Origin: Diadema setosum
Lineage: Eukaryota; Echinodermata; Echinoidea; Diadematoida; Diadematidae
DNA: 64,000 nt
Reading direction: 5' to 3'
Assembly (NCBI RefSeq): GCF_964275005.1
Contig: NC_092699.1
Coordinates: 18,528,901 to 18,592,900, forward strand
Under the pieces are notes generated by a model. That model saw only the letters and a program-made list of their open reading frames with translations. It had not been told where the DNA came from and made no database searches. Shown one piece after another: positions 10,916 to 21,700 of the stretch. How positions within the stretch are numbered: the first letter of the stretch is position 1; the number at the start of each line of letters is the position of its first letter. Made by a program: the position numbers and the translations under genes.

Positions 10916-12092
10916 ACAAAACTTAGTACAAAACGTAATCGTTACAAGTAAAGATGCATTTTTGTTGGGCGATTTTGATATCGATCTCATGAAATGCAAC
11001 TCCCAAAATACCTCACAAGAATTTGTAGAAACACAATTGTTTATCTCAAACACGGTCAAAGCACACTCGTGTCGCTGATCAATCAGCTATTCTTATAGAT
11101 GATATTTTCTGAAATACTCTTCCACTTCCTCAGTCTGGTATTGTTCTTTCAGACCTCTCTAACCATTATCCAATATTTGCACACATCCCAACAAAACCAC
11201 TGATTAAGCAAAATTTTAAAACGACGTAAGATAACGACAGAGAAGTTAACCAAAGGAAATTAATTATTTGTTTTTTTTTTTTTGCATACAACACTAGTAA
11301 TGTCTGTGTTATGATTATTTTGTATGAATCATTACTTCTAAGATATCTAGATGGTTGTATTCCTTTGCGTAACATAAAAGATAGATATAAACGAATTCGC
11401 AAACGTCCGTGCATAACCCAATCCCTGGATCAATCACAAGGAAGAGTAATTCGTTTTATAATTATAGATGCAACCCCACTGAAAAATCAAGACAAAAGTA
11501 TATGTGTTATGAAATATGCTTACAGAATAACTGCGCATAAAAAATGTATAAATCAGATAAGTAATATGAAAATTATATAAGAATAATTGGAAAACAATTA
11601 GAAATGTTTTGAATTCCCCAAACAGTGTTTCTGACATGTCTGAAATACGATGGGACATCGCCTTCAGTAATACTAATGCTATATATAGCATAGTTGATAT
11701 TTTTAATGTGTTTTTCTCTTCAGTTGGGAAGAATCTTTTCCAAAGCATACCTTTATCTACAGGTGAATATTTAGGTACACCTAACCCCAAAACAATTTTG
11801 AGACCCCATATAATGATAAGGAAGAAATTATTACGATTGTTGCTAATCTGAAAGAAGGGAAGAGCCCAAGTCACGACGGAATTGATAATTATTTGTTAAA
11901 AAGTTAGTATTCCTTGTGTAGTGGATCCTTTGATGCATACTGTATTATAAACGTCTCTCTCACAACTGGTCTTGTACCAATCTAATAATACTAATGAAGA
12001 TCGCAAAAAGTTATCCCAATACACAAGAAAGGGGATAAAGATGTTAACAATTACAGACGTATATCCTTGTTAACTTCGATCTCTAAGACTTT

Positions 12093-12275
12093 TTTGATTG
12101 ATTGATTTTATTGGTTCCTGCATTATATCATTGCTCATGCAGATACACACACATATATTATATACATTGTTGGTGCCATACATATACAATATATATATAT
12201 ATATACATAAACATTAATTGTTAATAAAGTAAGTTTCTTCATTGCCTTTACAATGTACAACAAAACATATCAGCG
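12093..12275 (-). mobile_element. Insert in the LINE, related to 22866-23045
   Basis: The reverse-transcriptase reading stops at 12092, after LTSISKTF, and AT-rich sequence takes over that closely matches 22866-23045. Both share TTTTATTGGTTCCTGCATTA and TATCATTGCTCATGCAGATA, followed by a diverged AT-rich part. Read on the minus strand, both end in an A-rich AATAAAATCAAATC-type tail, so they look like 3' ends of a retroelement family. The right border is approximate. Confidence 0.55.
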
Positions 12276-12717
12276 ATGCAATGAATAACACAGAAGGGCT
12301 ACAGCTTAAGCATTGCTTGATTTGCATGCAGCCCTCGTTAGGTTATAGATATTGGGTTCCCACATTTGCATTAATGATGTTATATTCAAGTTTGATATTA
12401 CCGTATCTGATTTACGGAATTTTAGCTCGGGGTAGTACTTATCAGACATTATTAGGTAAACTTTACTTATTGCAAAAGAAGACCGTCAGAATTGTTTTGA
12501 ACCTTCACCCACAAATGCGCACTGCTGGTTTGTTTTCTGATCACAAAATGTTGAAAATAAAAGATTTGTATTTATTTCAGCTTGGTCAGTTCATGTTTAT
12601 CTATAACAGTAATCATCTTTCGAAAATATTTCAAGATTCATTTGATAGAAGTAGTCGTATCCATATACCCCATGCGACAATCGAATGAATTCCACCTTCC
12701 CTAGCTTAATCAGAACA

Positions 12718-13430
12718 TTTTTTTTTTTTCAGTTCAAACTTTATTTCATAAATGCATAATCAAAACAAAGTAAATTGAGAAAACATAATTGTGGAACCTT
12801 GGGGTAACAAATATGTTATAATGAAAATTGATTGACTGAAGTGATATAGACGATATAACATTACACAAAATATCGAAAAATGGAGGGACCCACTAAAAAG
12901 ACAATGCTTGTACAGAATGTCAATAGAAAATGAACTGATGCAAAAAGAGGGAAAAAGGTTGGGAATAAAGTCAGGAAAAAAGTCTGGAAGCCCACTAAGA
13001 AGACAGAGTAACAGACAGACACACATACACAGGCAAATAAACATTAAACGAGACTGGGACGACGAAACTTATTAAGGAAGTCTAGAAGACAAGACAGAAC
13101 GAGACAAGACTAACATAACAGGAAGACAATACAAAGGACAGAAAGGCAAAACAGATCCAGCGATCCTCGACAGAATTATATCGAAAAAAATAATGGGATG
13201 CGTGAAAAGGATACGGAAATATAGAAAAATAGAGAGAAATAGATGCAGAAGTAATACAAATAAAATCGAATCTACTCTGTAAGTGTCTCAGGACAACAGG
13301 GACGAGAAAATACGTGACAGTATATTATTTATAATTGAAATTCTTCGAAAAGAAATTAAAATTAGCCAACAGGCTGATTAAATTCTGTGGGAACATAAAA
13401 TTGCAATAAAAAAAAAATTAATCTCCTTTT
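12718..13430 (-). mobile_element. Second insert in the LINE, with poly-A tail
   Basis: The LINE C-terminal region is split between about 12717 (the RQSNEFHLP-like block) and 13431 (the YTGPKLWNSL block). The insert begins with a poly-T run, which is a poly-A tail on the minus strand, and is rich in purines on the plus strand (GACAAGACAGAACGAGACAAG). I see no coding region in it; it is probably the 3' untranslated part of another non-LTR element. Target duplication not identified. Confidence 0.55.
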
Positions 13431-14649
13431 AAATCTTACCCAAAACACATTCGTATACTGGACCAAAACTTTGGAACAGCCTTGATAACAGTATAATAAT
13501 AATCGTGTAAACTTACTACGTTTTAATATGAATCAAGAAAATATTTGCTTTCAACATAATAATTTATGTAATAATACAGCTGTATTCGTGCTTTCGCCTG
13601 CCGCTGCGATAGAGTGGCATGTTCTAAAATATGCAGACTGTTCTAAATATTCTTCTGTGTTCCTTTTCCTTTCTAATGCCTTCTTTGTTGTTTTGTATAT
13701 GTGTTACTATGTTGTCTTTCTTGTGATGTCGCATCCTTTGTCAATGCATCTGCTTTTTTGTTCTCCCCCCCCCTTTTTTTTTTACGTGTGGGCAATGCAC
13801 GCGCTTGTGTTTCTTTTGTTTTGGTTCGTTTCGCTATACGTTTTTCACCATTCTTTTATTGGGTGCACACGGCACATCGAATAGTGCACTGCAGCTTGAA
13901 GATTATTAGATTTGCGCCTAAAATTGTATTTTCTGTACTTTAAAATGATTACGGCTTGAATAACGATGACGTATACTTATTCATCATGTTTTCAGAGACC
14001 CACGTATTACAAGCCTAGCTTTTTAGCGGACCACTCCTTTTCCATACCTACTTTTTTGTTATCCTTTAAAGTATGCCTAGATGTTCTTAGTTATACTATT
14101 CATATCATATGTTATTATACTATGCGATTCACTTTCGTCATGTATTTCTACTTAAATACTATACTACTTATATCATATCTTATTATATACTATATTATGC
14201 GATTCACGTTTCGTTTTGTACTTCTTTTTTTCCTTGATTGAAATTAATCAAGCTACTAGTATGTAATTGTTTTACGAATGCTTTATAATAAATCATACTT
14301 TGTTTCACTCCTTGCTGGGTGGAAAAAAAACCTGAACTGAACTGAAGTATTTGATTAATACTGCTTAAGCTGATGTTTAGAGGTCTTCTTTATAGAAGGT
14401 CCGGAGTCATCGCAAAACAGGGTATATACGTTGCTCCTACATGCTAGTTATTATGCATGTACATTGTACTGATTTTCCATATCTTTCAGCCTAATTTGAA
14501 GGAAACTCGCAAAAGGTCTTTCCGATCTAGTTCTTTGTTCCATACGGAGAGTTCTTTGAATGTCCACTTTTAAAATGCCACTAGCGCTTTCGATACGAAA
14601 CCTTGCTACAATGATTGATTCTGCCCCCTCCTGCGATTGTTCTAATTTG

Positions 14650-15221
14650 GACCCCGTTTACAGTGCGGGGCTGGGCCGAGCCGCGGCCGAGCTGCGGCAG
14701 AGCCAAGCTGCGGCCGAGCCCCGCAATTTGGTCCGTTTACAGTGCCGGGCTCGGCCGCGCTTTTAATTCAAACTTTTCAATATTTTGTTGTAGTGGCGCT
14801 CTGCTTGTAAACAAACGCAATTTGGTATATAGTCTGGTTTTCAGACCCTTTGCCAATTGGATTCCGTGGCGACGAAGTCGCCGTTCGAGCAAAGGCCTTT
14901 GCCGAAGGAAAAATCCTTTGCAGGACAAAACCACCTTAAACTATACTAATTTTCGACGTTGAGGGGGTTAATATCCTGAAGAGCGAAATAGTACTGGCAG
15001 AAGGTTTGGGAGCCAGACTAAAATTGGCCGCGCATTTAGTCCACTTTGCGTTTACACTGAAAAAAGGCCGGGCTCGGCCGCGGCTCGGCCGCGGCCGAGA
15101 CCTCCTCCAGAACGTGGCCAAATGCGCGGCCAATTTTGGCCTCGCATTTGGCCTTTTGCGCGTTTACACTGAAATGAAGGCGGGCTCGGCCGCGGCCGAG
15201 CCTCGCACTGTAAACGGGGTC
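14650..15221. mobile_element. GC-rich foldback element with GACCCCGTTTACAGTG ends
   Basis: The left end GACCCCGTTTACAGTGCGGG and the right end CGCACTGTAAACGGGGTC are inverted repeats. Next to each lies CTCGGCCGCGGCCGAG, itself palindromic, repeated several times (about 14670-14760 and 15063-15205). A second terminus-like GTCCGTTTACAGTGCCGGG occurs at 14731. The interior is not coding. CpG-rich composition stands out against the AT-rich surroundings. No convincing target duplication. Confidence 0.75.
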
Positions 15222-15622
15222 ATAGTCATCGCTTCAAAAGCTTTGAATAGATGGACGAGAGCAAAGTAACTGTCACATGCGTTTCTCGACTAGCAGCACT
15301 GATTTCTATTCTTCCCCTAAGTAGACTCAAGTGACAGACCAGCATCTAACTTTGTCGACTCGGCTTCCATGCATTCTCATCTTTCCCTTTCCCCTTCTTC
15401 AATCAAATTGACCGCTGTAACAACCTCGCGAAAATGCACGTTAGGTGCAATAGCAAACACAAGATAAAAAAATCCTCTCTATATGGGAAAATGCTGTTAA
15501 AGAGCTAATACTGCCATCCTATTTAAGTTCCTATACTGCTCTATCACAGCATAATCATTATACTTTATGTTTGATACGCCTTATGTCACTTGTAGATACT
15601 CACTTCAGCCAATCAAAGATAA

Positions 15623-16290
15623 AGGCCGTGTCACACCTTTCCGGGCAAGCATTGCGTACGACTGGCGAAGAACAATAGTTACTACCCGGAGGTCCCCGCA
15701 GATGACCCGCACATGACAGTACCTAGCACGTATCTCACCCCTAGTCGCCCGGAGGTGTGCACGCAAATCCTTTTACCCGCGCAACCATCAGACTTGCCTG
15801 CGCACCTCCAGGCAACTACGGGCGAGATACGCGCTAGGTACTGTCAGGTGCGGACAACTGCGGAGAGCTCCGGATAGCAAATTTGTTTCCCCCCAAAGTC
15901 TACCCGCAAAAATTCCCCAGATACGGTATGACAATGCACTGAGCATTCTCAAAACTTGTTCCGAGTGAGTCGCGGGGGTTTGCCCGCAGAGGTACGCGCA
16001 GAACACCAGAAGGAGACCCTTACCGGCAGCATCTCGCAGGCAACTCCAATGCAAGTACTTCGCAGTACCCGTAAGTCGCTAGTAACAGAAAACGGGTCGG
16101 TTTCAAAGCTCTCACGCAGGTCAAACGGAATACACACAAGTAGAAGGTAAGTAATACCGTCTAGCAGGTAAGACACAAGTGCGAAACTCGCAAACATTCT
16201 TGTCCGCCCGCAGAAAATTCTCCTGCGTGCTGGAAAATCCCTACTCACAACAAGTCCGCGTAGCTTGCCCGGAAAGGTGTGACACTGCCT
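15623..16290. mobile_element. GC-rich foldback element, family A copy 2
   Basis: Shorter relative of 3549-4613. The ends are AGGCCGTGTCACACCTTTCC and GGAAAGGTGTGACACTGCCT, followed inward by the same blocks (GCGAAGAACAATAGTTACTA-type, then CCGCAGATGACCCGCACATG). The middle is internally palindromic. Flanks are ATAA and TATA, so TTAA targeting is not supported by this copy. The minus-strand frames over it are by-products of palindromic GC-rich repeats. Confidence 0.75.
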
Positions 16291-17019
16291 ATATAGAAAA
16301 CGCAAAGAGACCTCGTCCACTTTCTTATTCTGGCAGCATTTCAAAGCCGCTACTATACCTTTTGTGAAGAGACAATACAATGATATTATGTCCTGAAAAC
16401 ATGGTTAATCAGAGAAGAAATTCGAAAGTGGGGTTCAAATTACTATAACACTTTTTTCCATGAGTAAACAAAACATTTCTATTACCAGCGATTGTGGTCC
16501 TTTCAGGAATAATGTTGCCAAAAAGCATCAGTGGCATGTCTTGACATCGTCGATGACGTGTCTGATTACATGAAAAAAAAAATCTTAGGGGAAAGGGTGT
16601 TTGGTTATTCCAACTTCGTAGCTCTTTGGTTATTCTCGTTGTCTTTTCAACAGCACCATGCATCTATAATAACAGCCGCTGCCAGAACAATAGGGATCCG
16701 ATAGCGGAAGGTATGGAAGATGTGGTTCAGGGCTTCCTAATTAATCCTTAGTGGCCCAATTGTTAAAATTTATCGATTGCACTCGGAACTACACCGAGAG
16801 AAAAGAAAGCAAAATGGTCATAAGCGGAATTCCTGTAAGACATCGTAAAACTGCCTCAGACAGGAAAAGTATAAAAATTGCTCGAGTGATTTGCAAATGT
16901 CGTTCGGCATTATTACCTGAATTACCTAGCTGTGATGACATCAAGTATAAGTCAAATACTTGTAGATGGCTATTCAACAGACCTAATGCTGAGCCTGTCA
17001 TCCTAATGGATTAAGTTCC
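16291..17019. other. Intergenic, unassigned
   Basis: No recognisable gene or repeat. A plus-strand frame at 16751-17014 (87 codons) is basic and unmatched to any family I know. Confidence 0.4.
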
Positions 17020-17462
17020 ATGTGATGTATCCACGGGGTGGTCAGCTTATTCAGTCTGGGTTGAATTTTTCATACTTCTGTTTCCAGAGGTCATTGACAT
17101 TAGATGCCTCGACAGCATCAGCAGAAAGACTGTTCCAGGAATTCCCCGATTTCTGGTTGACAGAGTATAACGTCGTTAGCACGACATCTTCCCTTATACA
17201 CTCTCAACACTTATGAATGCGTGTAATTTGATCATCAAGACATAGGCAGCAGCTGGATCAAAATCTTCGATTTCATGCAATTTCTTAAAGACTTGAATCA
17301 TGTCTACACGTTCTCGTCTCTACCCGAGGGATGGATTCCAAAAGACTTGAGTAGCTCATGGCAATGATCTAATCCGGGATGTCTATGTGACTGGGTCATT
17401 ACCTCGACAGATAGGCCTACTAATTTGGTCGCTCTCCTCTGAACCGATTCATTCATTCACTC
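17020..17462 (-). mobile_element. LINE reverse-transcriptase C-terminal fragment
   Basis: Read on the minus strand from about 17462: NESVQRRATKLVGL, the well-known VQRRATK motif after the RT domain of CR1-like elements. After one frame change comes RRERVDMIQVFKKLHEIEDF, matching the usual YRRERGDMIQ-YKILHGID-D stretch, and further on NSWNSLSADAVEA, the degenerate WNSLP block. It has no start codon or complete domain and is a dead fragment. Confidence 0.75.
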
Positions 17463-18403
17463 GTGTAAATCCATTCCATACACATTGACACTATTCTAAG
17501 AGCGATCTGACCAGGTCATTTATTTGCCAACTTTGTCAGTGATGATTCACTTAAGTTATTTTTTAAAGAAATTCTGCAAGACACTTTGCTATTCAGTAGA
17601 TATAGAAGATATTTCGTCAATTTGCACACAGAGCAGAAATGACCGCACCGAAATAATGGAATCTCTGCAAAAGATCGAGGAATGTCACTGGCCAAAAGAT
17701 CGAGGAATGTCACTGGCGTTGATTAAATCTATCATGGGGTCTCTGATGACACAATAGATTTGGGGTTGCCCGTAACGACGTTGATTTGCCGATACTCATT
17801 TCATGTTCAATCTCTTCGTGATATCAAGGAATTAATGTTTTGTACGTGGCTTTTTATGATCGTCAAAGTCAACGCACTCAATATTAACAAACCCTTCCCT
17901 ACACAGATCCACCCCCACACACACACCCGTACATGTATTATATAAAATTACAACCAGCACGAATGACTTGCTGAACACAAAATCAACAGAACCGTTTCTC
18001 AAAAAGGATGACCTCGTACTCTCAAACACACATAAAACTGATAAAAAGAAAATTAAAGGATCACAATCTTCACAAGGGGGTTGGGTGTGCACAGTGCGCG
18101 TCTTGCTCTCTGACATGTCTGATGCTGGACAGACCATGAAGCTACTAAACTAGTAGCTCCATGGACAGACAAAGGACTGGTGCGTTCTCCGGACGGATAC
18201 GGTAGAATTTGTTGCGGGTCACGCAAACAGACCATCTCATTAGATGGGTGTACATGCAAGCGATAGTACTCGGTAAGTGGCTGGCGTAAAGTAGGCTTAC
18301 GATAGCCATTCCTCATGTCATCGGTCAGTTGGCACTTTGAGAAATAAAGTACATCGATACTGATGCTTGGGAATTTTTGTTCAGTAAGGTCGACCGGCCA
18401 AAC
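17463..18403. other. Region upstream of transporter copy 2
   Basis: No gene is seen. A 23-bp direct duplication containing GATCGAGGAATGTCACTGGC lies at about 17672-17717. The last 30 bases before the start codon (TTCAGTAAGGTCGACCGGCC, then AAACATGG) are conserved with the same position of copy 1, so at least that part is shared 5' leader. No TATA box could be assigned with confidence. Confidence 0.5.
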
Positions 18404-18629
18404 ATGGCGAAACAACAAGCTGTGGCAAGACGGGGATTGGCAACAAGAGATTCAACGGACCCTTGGAGATATGTCATCGTTCTCGCCAAATTTGCACTCA
18501 TGTTTCTAGACGCGGGACTGGCTAAATCATTCGGCGTTCTGCTCCCAGAGATGGTCGCTCGCTACAAAACTGACTATAAGACCATGGCGATGATTTGCAG
18601 TATGCCGGCAACTCTGATGTACTTTTCTG
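18404..18629 (+). CDS. Copy 2 exon 1 (TM1-TM2)
   Basis: 75 residues plus one base, from MAKQQAVARRG to YFS, donor GTAGGT. Differs from copy 1 exon 1 at only a few bases. Confidence 0.88.
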
Positions 18630-18672
18630 GTAGGTAACATGCGTATTATTATTATTATTGTTATTATTATTA

Positions 18673-18709
<37 letters not shown>

Positions 18710-21700
18710 CATTATTACCATCATTGTTATTATCACTTTTCCTATTAGTATCAGTACTATTACCATTAATAGTAGAAGTATAGTAGTATTAGTTGTTGTT
18801 GTTGATGTTGTTTTAGAAATATAGAAGTAATGATAATGATGGCGGTTGTAGTAGGCCTGTAGCAGTAGTACCGGAAGTATAGTATCAATAGTAGGTTGTA
18901 GTAGAGTACTATAGTAGTAGTAGTATAGTAGAAGTAGTAGTAGTGTGTTCTACAAACTGGCTTATCTGGCCAGTGGAATTCGACCACGAATCGACGTCGT
19001 AGATCTACGGTTCGGTTCGATTCATATTGATTGAGCTGTGGGGAGGACCATTATGTACTGTATATATCGTATATATAATTAACACGTTACTGTGTTATCT
19101 GGGTAAGTAAAAGTAACAATATGGTTGAAAAGAGGCGAATCACGTTTAAACGTCTAAAATAAATCTTTCTAAGGTACTTCGCCACTTGTGGTGGACTTAA
19201 ATGAATTACCGGCAGATAAAATGAACTCTCTATTTTTGAACTTATTCGAAAAGGAAATTATAAAGCTTGATTAAGAAAAATAACAATGTCCCTCTCCACA
19301 CAGCCCTACTTTAGTGTGATGTTTCAGGATTCGACATGTTGTTGACGAAACAAAAAAGATACCGTATGTACCCCCCCCCCAAAAAAAAAAAATATATATA
19401 TATATACATATAAATAACGGGACCCTCCGCAATGATGATTAACTGTAAAACAATGAATCAATCCAAATATATCCAATTTCATCGTATGAAACTGTAACTA
19501 TTACACGTATCTTACAGAAAACCCCATCCGATTTGCCTCAGTGATCAAAGAGAAATGAGGAGTTTTGTAGAGCATGTCAGAATTCCATTTCCTCAAGTTC
19601 TGTCCATTGTATTCACACATTATGCAGTTCCAAGAGCATATCCAAGTGCTAAACTTGGAAGAATCAGACCCATGACATGCTTTACAATGATCCACATTTC
19701 TCTGTGATCATTAAATCATATTGAATGGGGTTTTCTGAAAAAATCAGGGAGGTGAGACAACACCTCCCTGAAAAAATGTAGCTAAGATGTTATATTTTAA
19801 GAACCTGATGTAGCATTCAGACAGTTTAATCGTGTTGGAAGCAAAAATCTGATTTTTTTTTCTTTTTTTTTTACGTACTGTACAGATGGGATGAGAGCGC
19901 CTAGATGGAAAGATTCATATAATTGATTTCTTGAGGAAAGGTGTACATGCTGGAGGGGAACGCATAATTATTATTCCCTGGCAGCGTCCTAAAGAGCTCC
20001 CCGTAAAGAGTTCGACACACGTTTGTCATTGTTATTCAAAGTAAGCGATATAGGTTGGAGCGTATAGTTACCGCATCGATGCAGGGGGGATGCCGTAATC
20101 GCGAGACGCCCTGTGTGCCCGTAGGACGGTATTCATTTTATGTGGGTATACAAAAGATAACTATTGAAATATTGCCACTACACACAGCTGGCCTTTGGAC
20201 CTACTTCGGAGTGCCTCTTAAGCGAGTATTTTGCTTGAATATATCAACGCGCTGCCTCTTCGTTCGTCTGAATTGACCACATCATGACAGCAAGATGAGA
20301 TGAAATAGATAAGTAAAGGGAAAAGTAGAGACCTTCTGTGTATTTCATTGCACCTTTTCCTTGCCATCAGTACATTTTTTCTTTCTACCACCAACCGCAA
20401 ACCATCAAGTGTAACTCTTGTGGCATTTTTACCATTTGCAGATGACACAAAACACAGCTGTCACACAAAGGGTTAAATCACCGCTGCCAATGGTAAACAA
20501 TACCTTTAAAGTGAATTCCTAAATGAAACCGAGGACAATGAGTTGTCAGTGGTTTCTCTTCTTAGATACGTCAATAATGTGTACATTGAAGAAATCAGGA
20601 CTGGCTTTACAGTCAGTTTCCGAATGGATCGAGAGAAACCTCAGGTTGTGAATCATTCCAGCACAAACCCTGGATAAGTTGACGCGATTGTTGACACAAA
20701 ATAAATACTGACCAGACACACTGTGTGTGAAACAGCGAACAACACCCTATTGTGATTGCGTAATTGAATGCGATATACAGTTCCTTACCTAGTCTATAGC
20801 ATGGACCCTACCATAGGGTCTATGGTCGTAGATAGAACCGCCCTAATCTGCTCCTTTCAATTCAGCCATTCACGTCAAACTTTGGTCACATAGTTGTATT
20901 CTGACATTTACATGTACTCTTCCCAAAGGACCATAGGAGACACAAAATCCTACTAAACCTTCATGATCCATTTGACTTCAACCATGGAGCTACTCCATGC
21001 TTTCATCAAGAAAGTATATAGTACAGAAACTACACTGTTCTATACTCTAAAAATCATACTAGAAATAAGTCAGTTCGTAATTAGCTCACGTGTACGTTGG
21101 TACAAATGACCTTTCTTTATTCTCAATCTGTTAGGCACTTCACTCGTTTTGAAAGCGACATAATGCGCATCTGTATCAAGCTTGCCCGACGTACCAATTT
21201 ATGGAATTCGTATTCAAACAAAGAATGAACTTGCCTAGACCATTGTAGGTGACCAGAATGGTCCGTCAATCAACCGTCGGGGAAGCATTGAATGCATTAA
21301 ACACTGTTTTTTTATTCATATTGTCAAATTCAAGGCTCGCTGGATGTACTGACAAGCACCATGTGCAAGGATTGTATGAATAATCATTATATGGCAGATG
21401 CTTATCTGTCGGTACAAATGACTTTTTCTGCTCACGCGCAAAGTGGAAGTACGAACTGGCTTATTGAAAACACCGTAAGAATGTCAAAGTTCGCACATTC
21501 TTTAGAGAAGAATATTGGTCACTCTAAAAAAAAGAGAGAAGAATATTGGTCACTCTAAAAAAAAAAAAAAAATTGGATGTTGTTCGATGTTATAGATTGC
21601 ATAAGACGATGTTGATCTAGCTTCATATGGCTTTTCTGCCAGTTTGCTTACACTGATGCTTCCGTGAGACTTCCGTAAATAAACACCACAAACAGGGGAA

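Larger units (their letters stand above)
10640..14346 (+). mobile_element. Decayed APE-endonuclease LINE (CR1/Jockey-like)
   Basis: Pieces occur in the correct order for a non-LTR retrotransposon ORF2. The endonuclease start is at about 10691 (HFDIRSINRNFDKLHF, cf. the usual N-IRSL-NFD), with LLGDFDIDLMKCN at about 10965 and LSDLSNHYPIF at about 11150. The reverse-transcriptase N-part is at about 11820-12090 (NLKEGKSPSHDGID, then VIPIHKKGDKDVNNYRRISL). The RT/thumb end is at 12350-12690 (LYSSLILPYLIYG). The C-terminal block YTGPKLWNSLDNSI is at about 13450. A 3' tail of GAACTGAACTGAA ends near 14346. Several stops and frame changes show it is dead. It is interrupted by two inserts listed separately. 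The clade call rests on the APE endonuclease plus the GPKLWNSL-type C-terminus. Confidence 0.8.

Noticed and set aside
15788-16380. Overlapping minus-strand frames of 88 and 143 codons
   Set aside because: They run across the GC-rich palindromic foldback element, and similar frames occur in its other copy at 3860-4408; repeat by-products.
18639-18824. Poly-isoleucine open frame
   Set aside because: Pure ATT microsatellite next to the exon 1 donor.
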